Source of the DNA: Burkholderiales bacterium UBA2459 | Lineage (GTDB): Bacteria; Pseudomonadota; Gammaproteobacteria; Burkholderiales; Burkholderiaceae_E | DNA: 26,405 nt | Direction of reading: 5' to 3' | Assembly: GCA_002342365.1 (NCBI GenBank) | Contig: DDPV01000001.1 | Location: forward strand, 1-26,405 | In this document: positions 1-7,855 of the stretch, one piece after another | Numbering within the stretch: the stretch's first letter is position 1 | Layout: every line of letters begins with the position of its first letter | The notes under the pieces: generated by a model | Told to the model about the DNA's origin: nothing | Database searches by the model: none | What the model saw: the letters and a program-made list of their open reading frames with translations, nothing else | Made by a program: the position numbers and the translations under genes

Positions 1-1077
1 GGTCCGCGCGCGGGTCGATGGATTGATCAGCGTGGCGGACGCGTTGTGCTTCCGATCACCAATTTGATGTTTGCAGCCGGTCTCACGATGCTCGCACTTG
101 CCCAGGGGCCTATCGGTTTAATGCTTGCGTGGCTTGTGCTGGGTGTTGCAATGGGTTATGGACTTTATGACGCCGCCTTCGCCGCGCTTGTGTTTCTTTA
201 TGGCCTGAAAGCACGCGGCGCAATTACCGGGATTACGCTGATCGCGGGCTTTGCTAGCACCGTCGGTTGGCCATTGACCACGATCATGCTCGGTGCATGG
301 GGCTGGCGAGGCGCGATCCTCGGCTGGGCAGCCTTGCATCTGAGCTTGGGGCTGCTGCTCAACCGTATGATTCCGGCTCATCCGCCTGCCCAAGCGTTCA
401 GTGACGCCACAGGCAATCAAGAGCTTTCAGACCCGAGTTTCGTCGAGGCAAAGCATAGCCCCCCCTTATCGCCCGATGCCAAGGGCAGCGCAGATCCGAA
501 AGCCGCAGCGCTTGACCGGACGCAAGTGCTGCCAAGCAACGCCATCGCTTTGCTGGTTTTCGCCTTTGCCGCAACCGGCTTTGTCAGCAGCGCCATGGCG
601 GCGCACCTGCCCTCGCTGCTTCAGGCGGCGGGCGCATCACTTGCCTTGGCCGTGACCGCAGCATCCTTGGTCGGGCCTGCTCAGGTCGGGGCAAGACTAT
701 TTCAGTTCGGCGCACTTGGCAGGGTCCATCCGCTTTGGTCAGCATGGATCGCAACGCTGACCCATCCGCTCGCGGTGCTCATGCTGCTTGCAGGTGGACC
801 GGCCTTGGCGGTCGCTTTCACCCTATGCCATGGACTGGGTACCGGCACCCACACGATCGCACGCGGCACCTTGCCGCTTGCACTTTTCGGATCTGCCGGC
901 TACGGTGAGCGTGTTGGAAAGTTATTGACTTTATCACGATTTACCCAAGCGCTTGCGCCCTGGCTTTTTGGACTCGCCATCACGCAGTGGCAGACTTCAG
1001 CGCTGTGGATCGGATTTGCACTGTCGCTGGCAGCCTTCCTGTCCTTGATGCCGTTTCGCACGGTGATCAGGCAGTAA
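1..1077 (+). CDS. MFS transporter, 5' end outside the window
   Basis: The reading frame is open to the first base of the window, so the N-terminal part of the gene is missing; the GTG at 46 is only an internal codon. The first visible residues (GRWIDQRGGRVV, coded from base 13) match the MFS motif A of the cytoplasmic loop between helices 2 and 3 (GxxxD[RK]xGxR). About ten hydrophobic segments follow. They are split by a hydrophilic Pro/Ser/Asp-rich central loop at about 376-534, the usual cytoplasmic linker between the two six-helix halves. The protein should therefore be an inner-membrane secondary transporter; the substrate cannot be read from the sequence. The stop TAA is 73 bases before the sulfatase start on the same strand, so co-transcription is possible, but that gap shows no clear promoter or terminator. 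Confidence 0.85.
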   Translation, partial: GPRAGRWIDQRGGRVVLPITNLMFAAGLTMLALAQGPIGLMLAWLVLGVAMGYGLYDAAFAALVFLYGLKARGAITGITLIAGFASTVGWPLTTIMLGAWGWRGAILGWAALHLSLGLLLNRMIPAHPPAQAFSDATGNQELSDPSFVEAKHSPPLSPDAKGSADPKAAALDRTQVLPSNAIALLVFAFAATGFVSSAMAAHLPSLLQAAGASLALAVTAASLVGPAQVGARLFQFGALGRVHPLWSAWIATLTHPLAVLMLLAGGPALAVAFTLCHGLGTGTHTIARGTLPLALFGSAGYGERVGKLLTLSRFTQALAPWLFGLAITQWQTSALWIGFALSLAAFLSLMPFRTVIRQ

Positions 1078-1150
1078 ATAGGCCAATGGATGGTTGAATG
1101 TACTTTTCTAACGGGGTTGGCGCCCGGCGGTGCAATCCTGGAGACCTCAG

Positions 1151-2458
1151 ATGAATATGATTTGGATTCTTGCCGATGATCTTGGCTACGCCGACCTGGG
1201 TTGCTACGGTGGCCGCGATGCGAGCTTCGGTGCAGTTTCCCCACGACTTGACCAACTGGCTGCACAAGGCCTGCGCTTTACCGATGCGTATAGCAATTCG
1301 CCGGTTTGTTCGCCAACCCGATTTGCACTGATGACCGGGCGCTACCAGTATCGCTTGCGTGGTGCTGCTGAAGAGCCGATTAACAGCAAAGCAGCCGGCA
1401 ATCCCGCGCTGGGTTTGCCGCCTTCGCACCCGACGCTGCCATCGCTGCTCGCTCAAGCCGGCTACCGAACCGGGCTGATCGGTAAGTGGCACCTTGGCTT
1501 TTTGCCCCACTTCTCTCCGATTCGATCGGGTTATCAACACTTCTTTGGCCCGATGGCCGGTGGCGTCGACTACTTTAGTCATTGCAACGCAAGCGGCCAG
1601 CACGATCTTTGGCTAGGCGAGCAGCAGCACCGAGAGTCGGGTTATCTCACCGATCTGATCAGCCGCAAAGCGATCGATTTTGTCAAGGCATCGCTGGCCG
1701 CAAATCAGCCTTTTTTTCTCAGCCTGCATTACACCGCACCCCATTGGCCATGGGAAGCACGCGAGGACGCAGCTTTGAGCGACTCTGTGAAAGACAATCT
1801 GTTTCACCTTGACGGCGGCAGCATTGAAACCTATCGCCGCATGATCCACCACATGGATGAGGGCATCGGTGCGCTGGTCGACTGCATCGACCGCCTTGGC
1901 GCGGCACAGGACACACTGATTGTGTTTAGCAGCGATAACGGTGGCGAGCGTTACTCCGACAACTGGCCTCATGTGGGTGGAAAAATGGATTTGAGCGAAG
2001 GCGGCATTCGCGTACCCTGGATCGTGCGCTGGACTGGCCAGGTGCCGGCTGCAAGCCTCAGTGCACAGACTTGCATCACGATGGACTTTAGCGCCAGCTT
2101 TCTCGATGCGGCCGGTGTGAAGGCTCACCCGGATTTTCCGCTCGACGGCCAAAGCTTACTGGAGGTCTTCAGGCATCCTGCTCATCAGTTTGAACGGCCG
2201 CTATTTTGGCGGATGAAACACCGCAACCAGGCCGCACACCGCAAGGGCACCTGGAAATATCTCAAAATTGATCACCATGAATATCTGTTTGATCTCGAGC
2301 ACGACCCCAGAGAGCGGGCTAATCTTCGTGATCGGCACCCGGACCAATTCCAGTCGATGAAAGCTGCCTGGCAGGCCTGGGACGCGACCATGCCTGAAAT
2401 CCCGGACGGGGCAAGCGTGAGCCTTGGCTATGGTCTTGAGAGCATGCCGGCTCGCTGA
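1151..2458 (+). CDS. type I sulfatase (arylsulfatase family), cytosolic
   Basis: A 435-residue hydrolase of the alkaline-phosphatase-like sulfatase family, which cleaves sulfate esters using a formylglycine made from an active-site cysteine. Visible motifs: metal ligands in WILADDLGYADLG (Asp9, Asp10); the modification motif C-S-P-T-R with Cys53, followed by LMTGRY; GKWHLG with Lys112 and His114; and SSDNGG with Asp262 and Asn263. I chose ATG 1151 because GGAG lies 7 nt upstream and the family motif starts at once; a GTG at 1130 would add only seven residues. There is no signal peptide, which is unusual because many bacterial sulfatases are exported, so the substrate probably has to enter the cell. 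The MFS gene just upstream could be the importer (inference). Cys-type sulfatases need a maturase (FGE or anSME); none is encoded in this window. The end is convergent with the thiolase gene, 9 nt away. Confidence 0.9.
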   Translation: MNMIWILADDLGYADLGCYGGRDASFGAVSPRLDQLAAQGLRFTDAYSNSPVCSPTRFALMTGRYQYRLRGAAEEPINSKAAGNPALGLPPSHPTLPSLLAQAGYRTGLIGKWHLGFLPHFSPIRSGYQHFFGPMAGGVDYFSHCNASGQHDLWLGEQQHRESGYLTDLISRKAIDFVKASLAANQPFFLSLHYTAPHWPWEAREDAALSDSVKDNLFHLDGGSIETYRRMIHHMDEGIGALVDCIDRLGAAQDTLIVFSSDNGGERYSDNWPHVGGKMDLSEGGIRVPWIVRWTGQVPAASLSAQTCITMDFSASFLDAAGVKAHPDFPLDGQSLLEVFRHPAHQFERPLFWRMKHRNQAAHRKGTWKYLKIDHHEYLFDLEHDPRERANLRDRHPDQFQSMKAAWQAWDATMPEIPDGASVSLGYGLESMPAR

Positions 2459-2467
2459 GTGTGATCA

Positions 2468-3703
2468 TCAAAGCCGCTCGAGAATGATGGCAGGCGCCAT
2501 GCCACCGGCTGCGCACATGGTTGCCAATCCATAGCGTGCATCGCGCCGCTCAAGCTCATCAAGCAGCGTGCCGACCAGGATCGATCCGGTTGCCCCAATC
2601 GGATGACCCAAAGCGATTGCGCCGCCATTCACGTTGACCTTGTCTCGGTTGAGCTTCAAGTCCCGGATGAATTTCTCGGCAACCACCGCAAAAGCTTCAT
2701 TGATTTCCCACAAGTCAATATCTTGAACGCTAAGTCCTGCTTTTTGTAACACTTTACGGGCAGCCGGCACCGGGGCGTTGAGCATCAAGGTCGGGCAGTC
2801 GCCAAGATTTGCACTGGCAACAATGCGTGCCCGCGGCTTGAGTCCACGCTTGCGGGCGTAGGACTGTGAGGCGATCAACACGGCAGCAGCGCCATCGACA
2901 ACGCCTGAGGAATTGCCTGCATGGTGAACAAACTCGATCTTGAGTTCAGGATACTTTTGGAGAATCAAACGACGATAGCTTGTGCCCTGGTCATCCAGCG
3001 GCCAATCGGCCATCGCGGCGAAGGCGGGTTTTAACATCGCAAGGCCTTGCTTTGATGTGCCGGGGCGAGGAAACTCCTCCTGATCCAAAGCAAGGCTGCC
3101 ATCGTCCCGGTAAACCGGCACCAGGCTTGGTTTGAAGTAGCCTTTGTCGATCGCTTGAGCAGCCCTACTTTGGCTTTCCACTGAAAAATCATCGAGCGCG
3201 TCGCGTCCGATCGATTCAAGGCTTGCGATCGCATCGGCACATACACCCTGGTGCGACTGCGGGTGCGACAGGCGTAAACGAAGATTGCCGCTATCCATCA
3301 TCGGCGGACCGTCGCCTAAGCGACGCGCCGGCATTGACATCATTTCTGTGCCCCCGGCAATCAACAAATCCTCCATACCCGACATCACCATTGCCGCGGC
3401 CAAGCTAACGCTGGTGATGCCCGAGCCACAGAAGCGGTCGAGCGTGACGGCGCTGGCGCGTAAGTCATAACCCGCATCGAGCGCTGCCATCCTCGCCAAA
3501 TCACCGCTTTGAGCACCGACTTGCGCGCTTGTTCCCCAAATGATGTCGTCGACCTCTGCGGTATCGATCGCGTTTCGAGCAGCGATTGCCTTCAGCACGC
3601 TTGCAGCCACATGCTGCGGGTGCATCGACGCAAGCGCACCCTTTTCCGGCTTGCCAATGCCCCTGGGGCTGCGACAAGCATCGATAATCCAGGCTTCAGA
3701 CAT
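2468..3703 (-). CDS. thiolase family acetyl-CoA acyltransferase
   Basis: A 411-residue thiolase that would condense or cleave acyl-CoA with acetyl-CoA, as in fatty acid beta-oxidation or acetoacetyl-CoA formation, in the cytosol. The catalytic set is complete: nucleophile Cys92 in DRFCGSGITS, the NEAF block, His367 in GHPIGATG and Cys397 in MCAAGGMAPA. The length fits the family (about 390-430). I placed the start at ATG 3703, which begins MSEAWIIDACRSP as thiolases do and has GGAG 8 nt upstream. The frame stays open for another 65 codons, but that stretch is an 18-bp tandem repeat and not thiolase-like. No other beta-oxidation gene adjoins it, so chain-length specificity is unknown. It is divergent from ompR. 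Confidence 0.92.
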   Translation of the reverse strand: MSEAWIIDACRSPRGIGKPEKGALASMHPQHVAASVLKAIAARNAIDTAEVDDIIWGTSAQVGAQSGDLARMAALDAGYDLRASAVTLDRFCGSGITSVSLAAAMVMSGMEDLLIAGGTEMMSMPARRLGDGPPMMDSGNLRLRLSHPQSHQGVCADAIASLESIGRDALDDFSVESQSRAAQAIDKGYFKPSLVPVYRDDGSLALDQEEFPRPGTSKQGLAMLKPAFAAMADWPLDDQGTSYRRLILQKYPELKIEFVHHAGNSSGVVDGAAAVLIASQSYARKRGLKPRARIVASANLGDCPTLMLNAPVPAARKVLQKAGLSVQDIDLWEINEAFAVVAEKFIRDLKLNRDKVNVNGGAIALGHPIGATGSILVGTLLDELERRDARYGLATMCAAGGMAPAIILERL

Positions 3704-3745
3704 GGTTCGGTCTCCGTGGTGAGTTTCGATGGATCTTGGCCTGAT

Positions 3746-3834
3746 GAACAAGCTTGCCTTTTGGTCAAGCACTGCCCTTAGATCTAGCACTGCCCTTTGA
3801 TCAAGCGCTGCCCTTTGATCAAGCACAGCCTTTG
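3746..3834. repeat. 18-bp imperfect tandem repeat, 4 copies plus a degenerate one
   Basis: Four back-to-back 18-bp units at 3763-3780, 3781-3798, 3799-3816 and 3817-3834, consensus GATCAAGCACTGCCCTTT, each with one to four changes. A 17-bp degenerate unit precedes them at 3746-3762. They fill the gap between the divergent thiolase and ompR starts, 43-131 nt upstream of the thiolase ATG. Because 18 is a multiple of three, the thiolase frame stays open through them, but I do not think they are translated. Confidence 0.85.
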
Positions 3835-3929
3835 TTGTGACCCAAGCATAAGCGCAAGCGGGCGGTAAGTATTCGTGAAGCTTTATGCGGCATCTCAAAA
3901 ATCAACAAAGCCTGCTTTATCATCGAACG

Positions 3930-4712
3930 ATGGTGCAACAACACGCCGCCCGGCCACCCGACGTTCTGGTTGTCGATGACGACCCACGCCTGCGCGATCT
4001 ATTGCGTCGCTACCTCACCCAGCAGGGCTTTGCGGTGGTTGTTGCCGAAGACGCGCAGGCCATGAACCGCGTGATGCGCCACCAACGCTTCGATCTCATG
4101 GTGCTAGACCTGATGATGCCGGGTGAAGATGGCCTGCAGGTGATTGCAAGACTTCGGGCCGCTCAGTCCGATTTGCCGGTGATTGTGCTAACCGCCCGAG
4201 GCGATGAAAGTGACCGCATCACCGGGCTGGAAGCCGGTGCCGATGATTACCTGGCCAAACCTTTCAATCCCCGAGAACTGGTCGCCCGTATACAGTCGGT
4301 GCTTCGCCGATCCCGTCTCACCGAAATGCCAGGTGCACCCAGCACCGAACCTCAGCGGATGCAGTTCGGGGATTTCGAACTTGACCTGTCCACCCGAAGC
4401 CTGCGCAAAGCGGGCGTGCCGATTCCGCTCACCACCTCGGATTTCGCAACCCTCAAAGCCTTGGCACGCCACGCCCGCGAGCCGCTGTCGCGTCAACGCC
4501 TGATGCAGTTATCGCGGGGTCGCGATTACGAAAGCAGCGATCGCAGCCTTGATGTGCAAATTTCGCGACTGCGCAAACTGCTTGAGGACGATCCGCACCA
4601 TCCACGTTATCTGCAAACGGTTTGGGGGGTTGGCTATGTGTTGATTCCGGATCAGGATGAAGCGACAGGCGCAGAACATCCAGCCCAAACTCCTGAGCAC
4701 GGAAGGCTTTAG
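3930..4712 (+). CDS. ompR: OmpR-type response regulator
   Basis: A two-component DNA-binding response regulator of the OmpR/PhoB class, known to control porin and osmotic-stress genes. The receiver domain (about residues 10-125) has the acidic cluster in VVDDDPRLRDLL, phospho-acceptor Asp60 in VLDLMMPGEDG and the conserved Lys in LAKPF. The winged-helix domain (about 155-250) carries DVQISRLRKLLEDDP and QTVWGVGYVLIP, which is nearly the E. coli OmpR sequence, so I am confident of the orthology. The start is uncertain. ATG 3930 puts the phospho-Asp at 60, close to the usual 55. ATG 3885 would add 15 residues and has only a weak GAAG before it. Usually envZ follows ompR, but here the next gene is fpr on the other strand, 24 nt away, so the cognate kinase must lie elsewhere or differ. 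Confidence 0.93.
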   Translation: MVQQHAARPPDVLVVDDDPRLRDLLRRYLTQQGFAVVVAEDAQAMNRVMRHQRFDLMVLDLMMPGEDGLQVIARLRAAQSDLPVIVLTARGDESDRITGLEAGADDYLAKPFNPRELVARIQSVLRRSRLTEMPGAPSTEPQRMQFGDFELDLSTRSLRKAGVPIPLTTSDFATLKALARHAREPLSRQRLMQLSRGRDYESSDRSLDVQISRLRKLLEDDPHHPRYLQTVWGVGYVLIPDQDEATGAEHPAQTPEHGRL

Positions 4713-4736
4713 TGTGAAACCCTTCGAAAAAAACCT

Positions 4737-5513
4737 TCAACGTTCCGCAAAAGCGCGCTCAATCACGTAATCGCCTTGCTCACCCGCACCCGCTGAGATC
4801 GCAAAACCCCGCTGATCCAAGAGCGAGGCACTTTCTTTGAGCATGGCCGGACTGCCGCAAATCATTACGCGGTCTGTGGCCGCATCGAGCTCCGGCTGCT
4901 CAATGTCTCTAAAGAGCTGACCCGATTCGATGGCGGTGGTCAAGCGTCCGGTATGTGCAAAAGCCTCGCGGGTCACCGTCGGGTAATAAATGAGTTGCTC
5001 ACGCACCATCTCGCCGAGCCATTCATGCTGGGGCAGGGATTCGCGGATGAATTCAGCATAAGCAAGTTCGCTCACCAGTCGCACGCCGTGGATCAGCACC
5101 ACAGTCTCGAAGCGTTCGTAGGTTTCTGGATCCTGAATGATGCTCATGAAGGGTGCAAGTCCTGTGCCGGTCGCAAAAAGAAAAAGCCGCCTGCCCGGCC
5201 GAAGGTCATCGATCACGAGCGTACCCACAGTTTTGTGCCCCATCAGCAAACGATCGCCCGGTTGAATATGCTGCAAACGCGAGGTGAGCGATCCGTTGGG
5301 CACTTTGATCGACAAAAACTCCAGATGGCTTTCGTAGTTTGGACTTGCAATACTGTAGGCGCGCATCAAGGGTTTTTCATTGACCTCGAGCCCGATCATC
5401 ACAAAATGACCGTTACGAAAACGCAAACTTTCTTGGCGTGTTGTCTTGAATGAAAAAAGTGTATCGTTCCAGTGATACACATCGAGAATCTTGACCTCAT
5501 CAAATGCCGGCAT
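4737..5513 (-). CDS. fpr: ferredoxin--NADP(+) reductase
   Basis: A 258-residue flavoenzyme that passes electrons between NADP(H) and ferredoxin or flavodoxin, supporting Fe-S and oxidative-stress metabolism in the cytosol. Visible motifs: the FAD-binding R-A-Y-S at 51-54, the NADP-binding GTGLAPF at 116-122, and CGSPAM further on. The C-terminus (GDYVIERAFAER) resembles the bacterial subclass of Azotobacter and Pseudomonas. The length matches that subclass. I used ATG 5513 because MPAFDEV begins the conserved domain; the frame is open for 37 more codons upstream without family similarity. It lies 159 nt downstream of azlD on the same strand, behind an inverted repeat and a promoter-like sequence, so it probably has its own promoter. 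Seven T follow the stop within a few bases on the coding strand, but I see no strong stem before them. Confidence 0.92.
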   Translation of the reverse strand: MPAFDEVKILDVYHWNDTLFSFKTTRQESLRFRNGHFVMIGLEVNEKPLMRAYSIASPNYESHLEFLSIKVPNGSLTSRLQHIQPGDRLLMGHKTVGTLVIDDLRPGRRLFLFATGTGLAPFMSIIQDPETYERFETVVLIHGVRLVSELAYAEFIRESLPQHEWLGEMVREQLIYYPTVTREAFAHTGRLTTAIESGQLFRDIEQPELDAATDRVMICGSPAMLKESASLLDQRGFAISAGAGEQGDYVIERAFAER

Positions 5514-5535
5514 CGTCAATCCACAAAGATCCAAA

Positions 5536-5576
5536 GTTATAGTCAAAGGCGTATGGACCCCAAGGTCGATCCATAC
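5536..5576 (-). promoter_or_regulatory. putative fpr promoter with overlapping inverted repeat
   Basis: On the minus strand TTGGGG (5563-5558) and TATAAC (5541-5536) are separated by 16 nt, a plausible sigma-70 promoter 23 nt before the fpr ATG. A perfect 7-bp inverted repeat, GTATGGA (5551-5557) and TCCATAC (5570-5576), brackets the -35 hexamer, which is where a repressor or activator would bind. No run of T follows the repeat, so a terminator for azlD is less likely. In pseudomonads fpr is controlled by the LysR-type FinR; whether that applies here is inference. Confidence 0.35.
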
Positions 5577-5672
5577 GATCGCATCGAACTGGTTGTGCAT
5601 GCTGCAAGGTTTTCTGCGCAGCACAAGCGCTCAGGCCTGGCATCGGATCGCCAGATTCAGGCAACTTGCCGG

Positions 5673-6059
5673 CTACCAACCCAATCCAAGTCGCAAGGGC
5701 AAGAACACGCTCATCCCCACAAGCATGGTTCCCATGACCACCTGGCCGTTTCCGCGTCGTACAAAAAAGTAGATCACTCCGGCAAGCGCAGCATACAAAC
5801 GCGCATCGCGCAGGCTCGAGATGAGTACGCCGTCTGTCATGATAACTTCAGGAACAATGACCGCGCTGACTGCCGCAATGGGGGCAAACTGCAAGCCACG
5901 CAAGACCCAGCCGGGCCAGCGAATCTCCCTTTCCGGAATCAGGAAAAAAGCGCGGGTCAAAAGCGTCATCAAGGCCATGAAGACGATGCTCAGGTAATGG
6001 CCATGCTCCCAAGCCTTAAACCACTCAAGCGTCGTGAAAAATGATTGTTCGATTGGCAA
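5673..6059 (-). CDS. azlD: AzlD family branched-chain amino acid transport protein
   Basis: A 128-residue membrane protein of the AzlD family, the small partner of AzlC. The pair exports branched-chain amino acids (and azaleucine in Bacillus). The sequence shows four hydrophobic segments and the typical FMALMTLLTRAFF and RGLQFAPIAAVSAVIVPE blocks. The start appears to be TTG 6059, three bases after the azlC stop, with GAGG 8 nt upstream inside the end of azlC; no ATG precedes the first membrane segment. The 20-residue N-terminal stretch before the first helix is longer than in many AzlD proteins, so a start slightly further in cannot be excluded. Confidence 0.85.
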   Translation of the reverse strand: MPIEQSFFTTLEWFKAWEHGHYLSIVFMALMTLLTRAFFLIPEREIRWPGWVLRGLQFAPIAAVSAVIVPEVIMTDGVLISSLRDARLYAALAGVIYFFVRRGNGQVVMGTMLVGMSVFLPLRLGLGW

Positions 6060-6062
6060 GAC

Positions 6063-6818
6063 TCAGGCCTCGCGACGCTGACGAGCTGCGAGAGCGGGCT
6101 CAACGATTAAGCAAAGCGCAACGGCTGCAACAATCGCCACCACGATGTTGAGTTTGAGCGGCAGGCTCACCGCCAAAACGGCCACCACAGCGGCTGACAC
6201 TGCGGCCAGCAAGCGCATCGCGTGGCCAAGATTTTGCTGACCACTGAGCAACGACAGTCCGATACCCATCAGTCCAAGCATACCGGCAAAGCCAAGGCCC
6301 CAATGCTGCGGTATCCAGGATGCAAGAAAAACCCCTGCCAAATTCGATAACACCCAACTCAACCAGTTAAGTCCGCCATGAGCCGCCAAATAGGCCTGCT
6401 GCTCAAGCATTCGCTCTCGATCGGCTCCCGGTCCCTGCGCAAACCGCTGAACAAACTGCACATAGGTTAAATCCGCCGTGAGATAGCCGCTGAGCATTCG
6501 CTCGGCACGAGGAAGCATCATCATGTATTCGCGCAAATGCGCACTGAAAACCAAAAAACGCAAATTCACACAAAAGCTTGTTGCCAGGATCACCCACATC
6601 GGTGCATCGGCCGCAAACAAGGGAATGGCCGCAAGCTGAGCACTCCCGGCAAAAACGATCAAGGCCATCAGCACAGACTCGGACCATGGCATCCCTGACT
6701 TGGCCATTGCCACCCCGGTCATCAGGCCCCAGGCGGCAATGCCCGGCACGATCGCAGCCATATCGTTCAGCCCGGCCCGAAACGAAGGGTGCTGGTAGTA
6801 GGACTTTCGCAAAAACAT
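6063..6818 (-). CDS. azlC: AzlC family branched-chain amino acid exporter
   Basis: A 251-residue inner-membrane protein with AzlC hallmarks: GLNDMAAIVPGIAAWGL near the start, FAGSAQLAAIPL at about 56-67 and NLRFLVFSAHL in the middle, with about five to seven hydrophobic segments. With AzlD it forms an exporter of leucine, isoleucine and valine. ATG 6818 is the natural start, though the ribosome site is weak. azlD follows after 3 nt, so the two are surely co-translated. The PF10118 gene ends 64 nt upstream on the same strand, with hairpins in between. In other bacteria an Lrp-type regulator is often near azlC; none is present here. Confidence 0.9.
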   Translation of the reverse strand: MFLRKSYYQHPSFRAGLNDMAAIVPGIAAWGLMTGVAMAKSGMPWSESVLMALIVFAGSAQLAAIPLFAADAPMWVILATSFCVNLRFLVFSAHLREYMMMLPRAERMLSGYLTADLTYVQFVQRFAQGPGADRERMLEQQAYLAAHGGLNWLSWVLSNLAGVFLASWIPQHWGLGFAGMLGLMGIGLSLLSGQQNLGHAMRLLAAVSAAVVAVLAVSLPLKLNIVVAIVAAVALCLIVEPALAARQRREA

Positions 6819-6830
6819 GGACGGGATTGT

Positions 6831-6873
6831 GCCAGCCTGCGCTGGCAGTCCAGAACCGGAAAGATTCCGGTTC
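6831..6873. other. two adjacent perfect hairpins between the PF10118 gene and azlC
   Basis: GCCAGC-ctgc-GCTGGC (6831-6846) is followed by a 9-bp stem GAACCGGAA-aga-TTCCGGTTC (6853-6873). Neither strand has a T-run after a stem, so they are not standard intrinsic terminators. They may weaken read-through from the PF10118 gene into azlC or protect a 3' end. Confidence 0.5.
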
Positions 6874-6882
6874 GATCAGGCC

Positions 6883-7725
6883 TCAGGCTGCTGCGCGCCG
6901 CAGCCCGGGACGGGATACTTCTTGATAGGAACGATGATTGTCTCGGAGCCAGCGTTCGGAGTCGCTTGCATCATGATCGAGCGGATGAAAATCAGCGCGC
7001 AAGTAATCTTTCCATGCAGCCAGGTTCGAACGCAGCAGACCGTCGCGAGCAAAAAGATGCGTGTAGCAACTCTTCCAGGTTGACCATCTCCAAAGCGCAG
7101 CGTCACGATACAGATTATTGATCGTCTGCCTGAAAACATCGCTGAGAAAGGTAAAGGTCACGTAACGGTAAGTCCGCAGCCGCCAGCGATGATCTCCACC
7201 AATAGCCTTGTACACATCAAAAGCGATAGCCCGATGCTCTGCCTCTTCAGCGCTGTGCCAAAGCCAAAGGGTTTTGAGGCGCGCATCAGCGCCCTCGAGC
7301 GCTTGCGGATGCTTCATCAGCCAGGCAGCAAATACGGCGGTAAAGTGTTCGGTCGCTGCGGTTGCACCGACGTGATTACGCGCATCGATGTTGGCGTTGG
7401 CGCGTATGCGTGCCGCCGCTCGGCGTTCGAAAGCGTTATCGAAACCCTGACGTTCTAACTGTTTGTTATAGAGGCTGTGCAAATGCCGATGGGTTGCCTC
7501 CTGACCGATAAAGCCCTTGATTTCGGGTTCGAGTCGACTGCGGTCAGCCTCGCTCATCAGCGGCAGCGCCTGCTTGAGTGAGTCGATAAAGTACTGCTCA
7601 CCCACCACAAAACTCATCGACAAAGCGTTGAAAAACGCGCTTCTAAACGCGTCGCCTCCGTTCCAACGGCGTTCAAACGGTTGGGTGAGGTCAATCAACA
7701 GACGTCGAACCACCAAATCAGTCAT
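6883..7725 (-). CDS. PF10118 family protein (annotated as metal-dependent hydrolase, COG3687)
   Basis: A 280-residue soluble protein that I recognise as the PF10118/COG3687 family, usually labelled metal-dependent hydrolase. The pattern of acidic and His residues is ferritin-like: Glu43; Glu76 and His79 in QEATHRH; Glu126 and His127 in ATEHF; and Glu160/Glu163/His164 in HSAEEAEHRAIAFDVY. That suggests a di-metal, probably di-iron, four-helix bundle (inference); the biochemical role of the family is poorly defined. I chose ATG 7725 with GGAG 6 nt upstream over the GTG at 7737. It is the first gene of a same-strand run with azlC, azlD and fpr. Its leader (7763-7844) is almost devoid of A on the coding strand. 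Confidence 0.82.
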   Translation of the reverse strand: MTDLVVRRLLIDLTQPFERRWNGGDAFRSAFFNALSMSFVVGEQYFIDSLKQALPLMSEADRSRLEPEIKGFIGQEATHRHLHSLYNKQLERQGFDNAFERRAAARIRANANIDARNHVGATAATEHFTAVFAAWLMKHPQALEGADARLKTLWLWHSAEEAEHRAIAFDVYKAIGGDHRWRLRTYRYVTFTFLSDVFRQTINNLYRDAALWRWSTWKSCYTHLFARDGLLRSNLAAWKDYLRADFHPLDHDASDSERWLRDNHRSYQEVSRPGLRRAAA

Positions 7726-7762
7726 ACCTTGCTCCACAACGAAAACAGCGCATAGCGGACAT

Positions 7763-7844
7763 CAAACAACGAAGCGACAACGAACAAAACAACAAACACC
7801 GAAACAACAAAGCTTGAGACAACAAACCAACGAACGACAAACAA
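7763..7844. repeat. nearly T-free, A/C-rich low-complexity tract
   Basis: On the plus strand bases 7763-7813 contain no T at all, and 7816-7844 again none, so this 82-nt tract has only two T (7814-7815). It is built of irregular ACAACGAA and ACAACAAA blocks. On the minus strand this is a T/G-rich stretch starting 38 nt upstream of the PF10118 ATG, so it is probably part of that gene's promoter or untranslated leader. Confidence 0.8.
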
Positions 7845-7855
7845 TGAGGGGGATC

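Noticed and set aside
3704..3898. 65-codon N-terminal extension of the thiolase
   Set aside because: It is mostly the translated 18-bp repeat and does not resemble thiolases; the ATG at 3703 has a ribosome site and the family's N-terminus.
4953..5453. 166-codon frame antisense to fpr
   Set aside because: Opposite to the conserved FAD- and NADP-binding regions of fpr, with no recognisable protein family.
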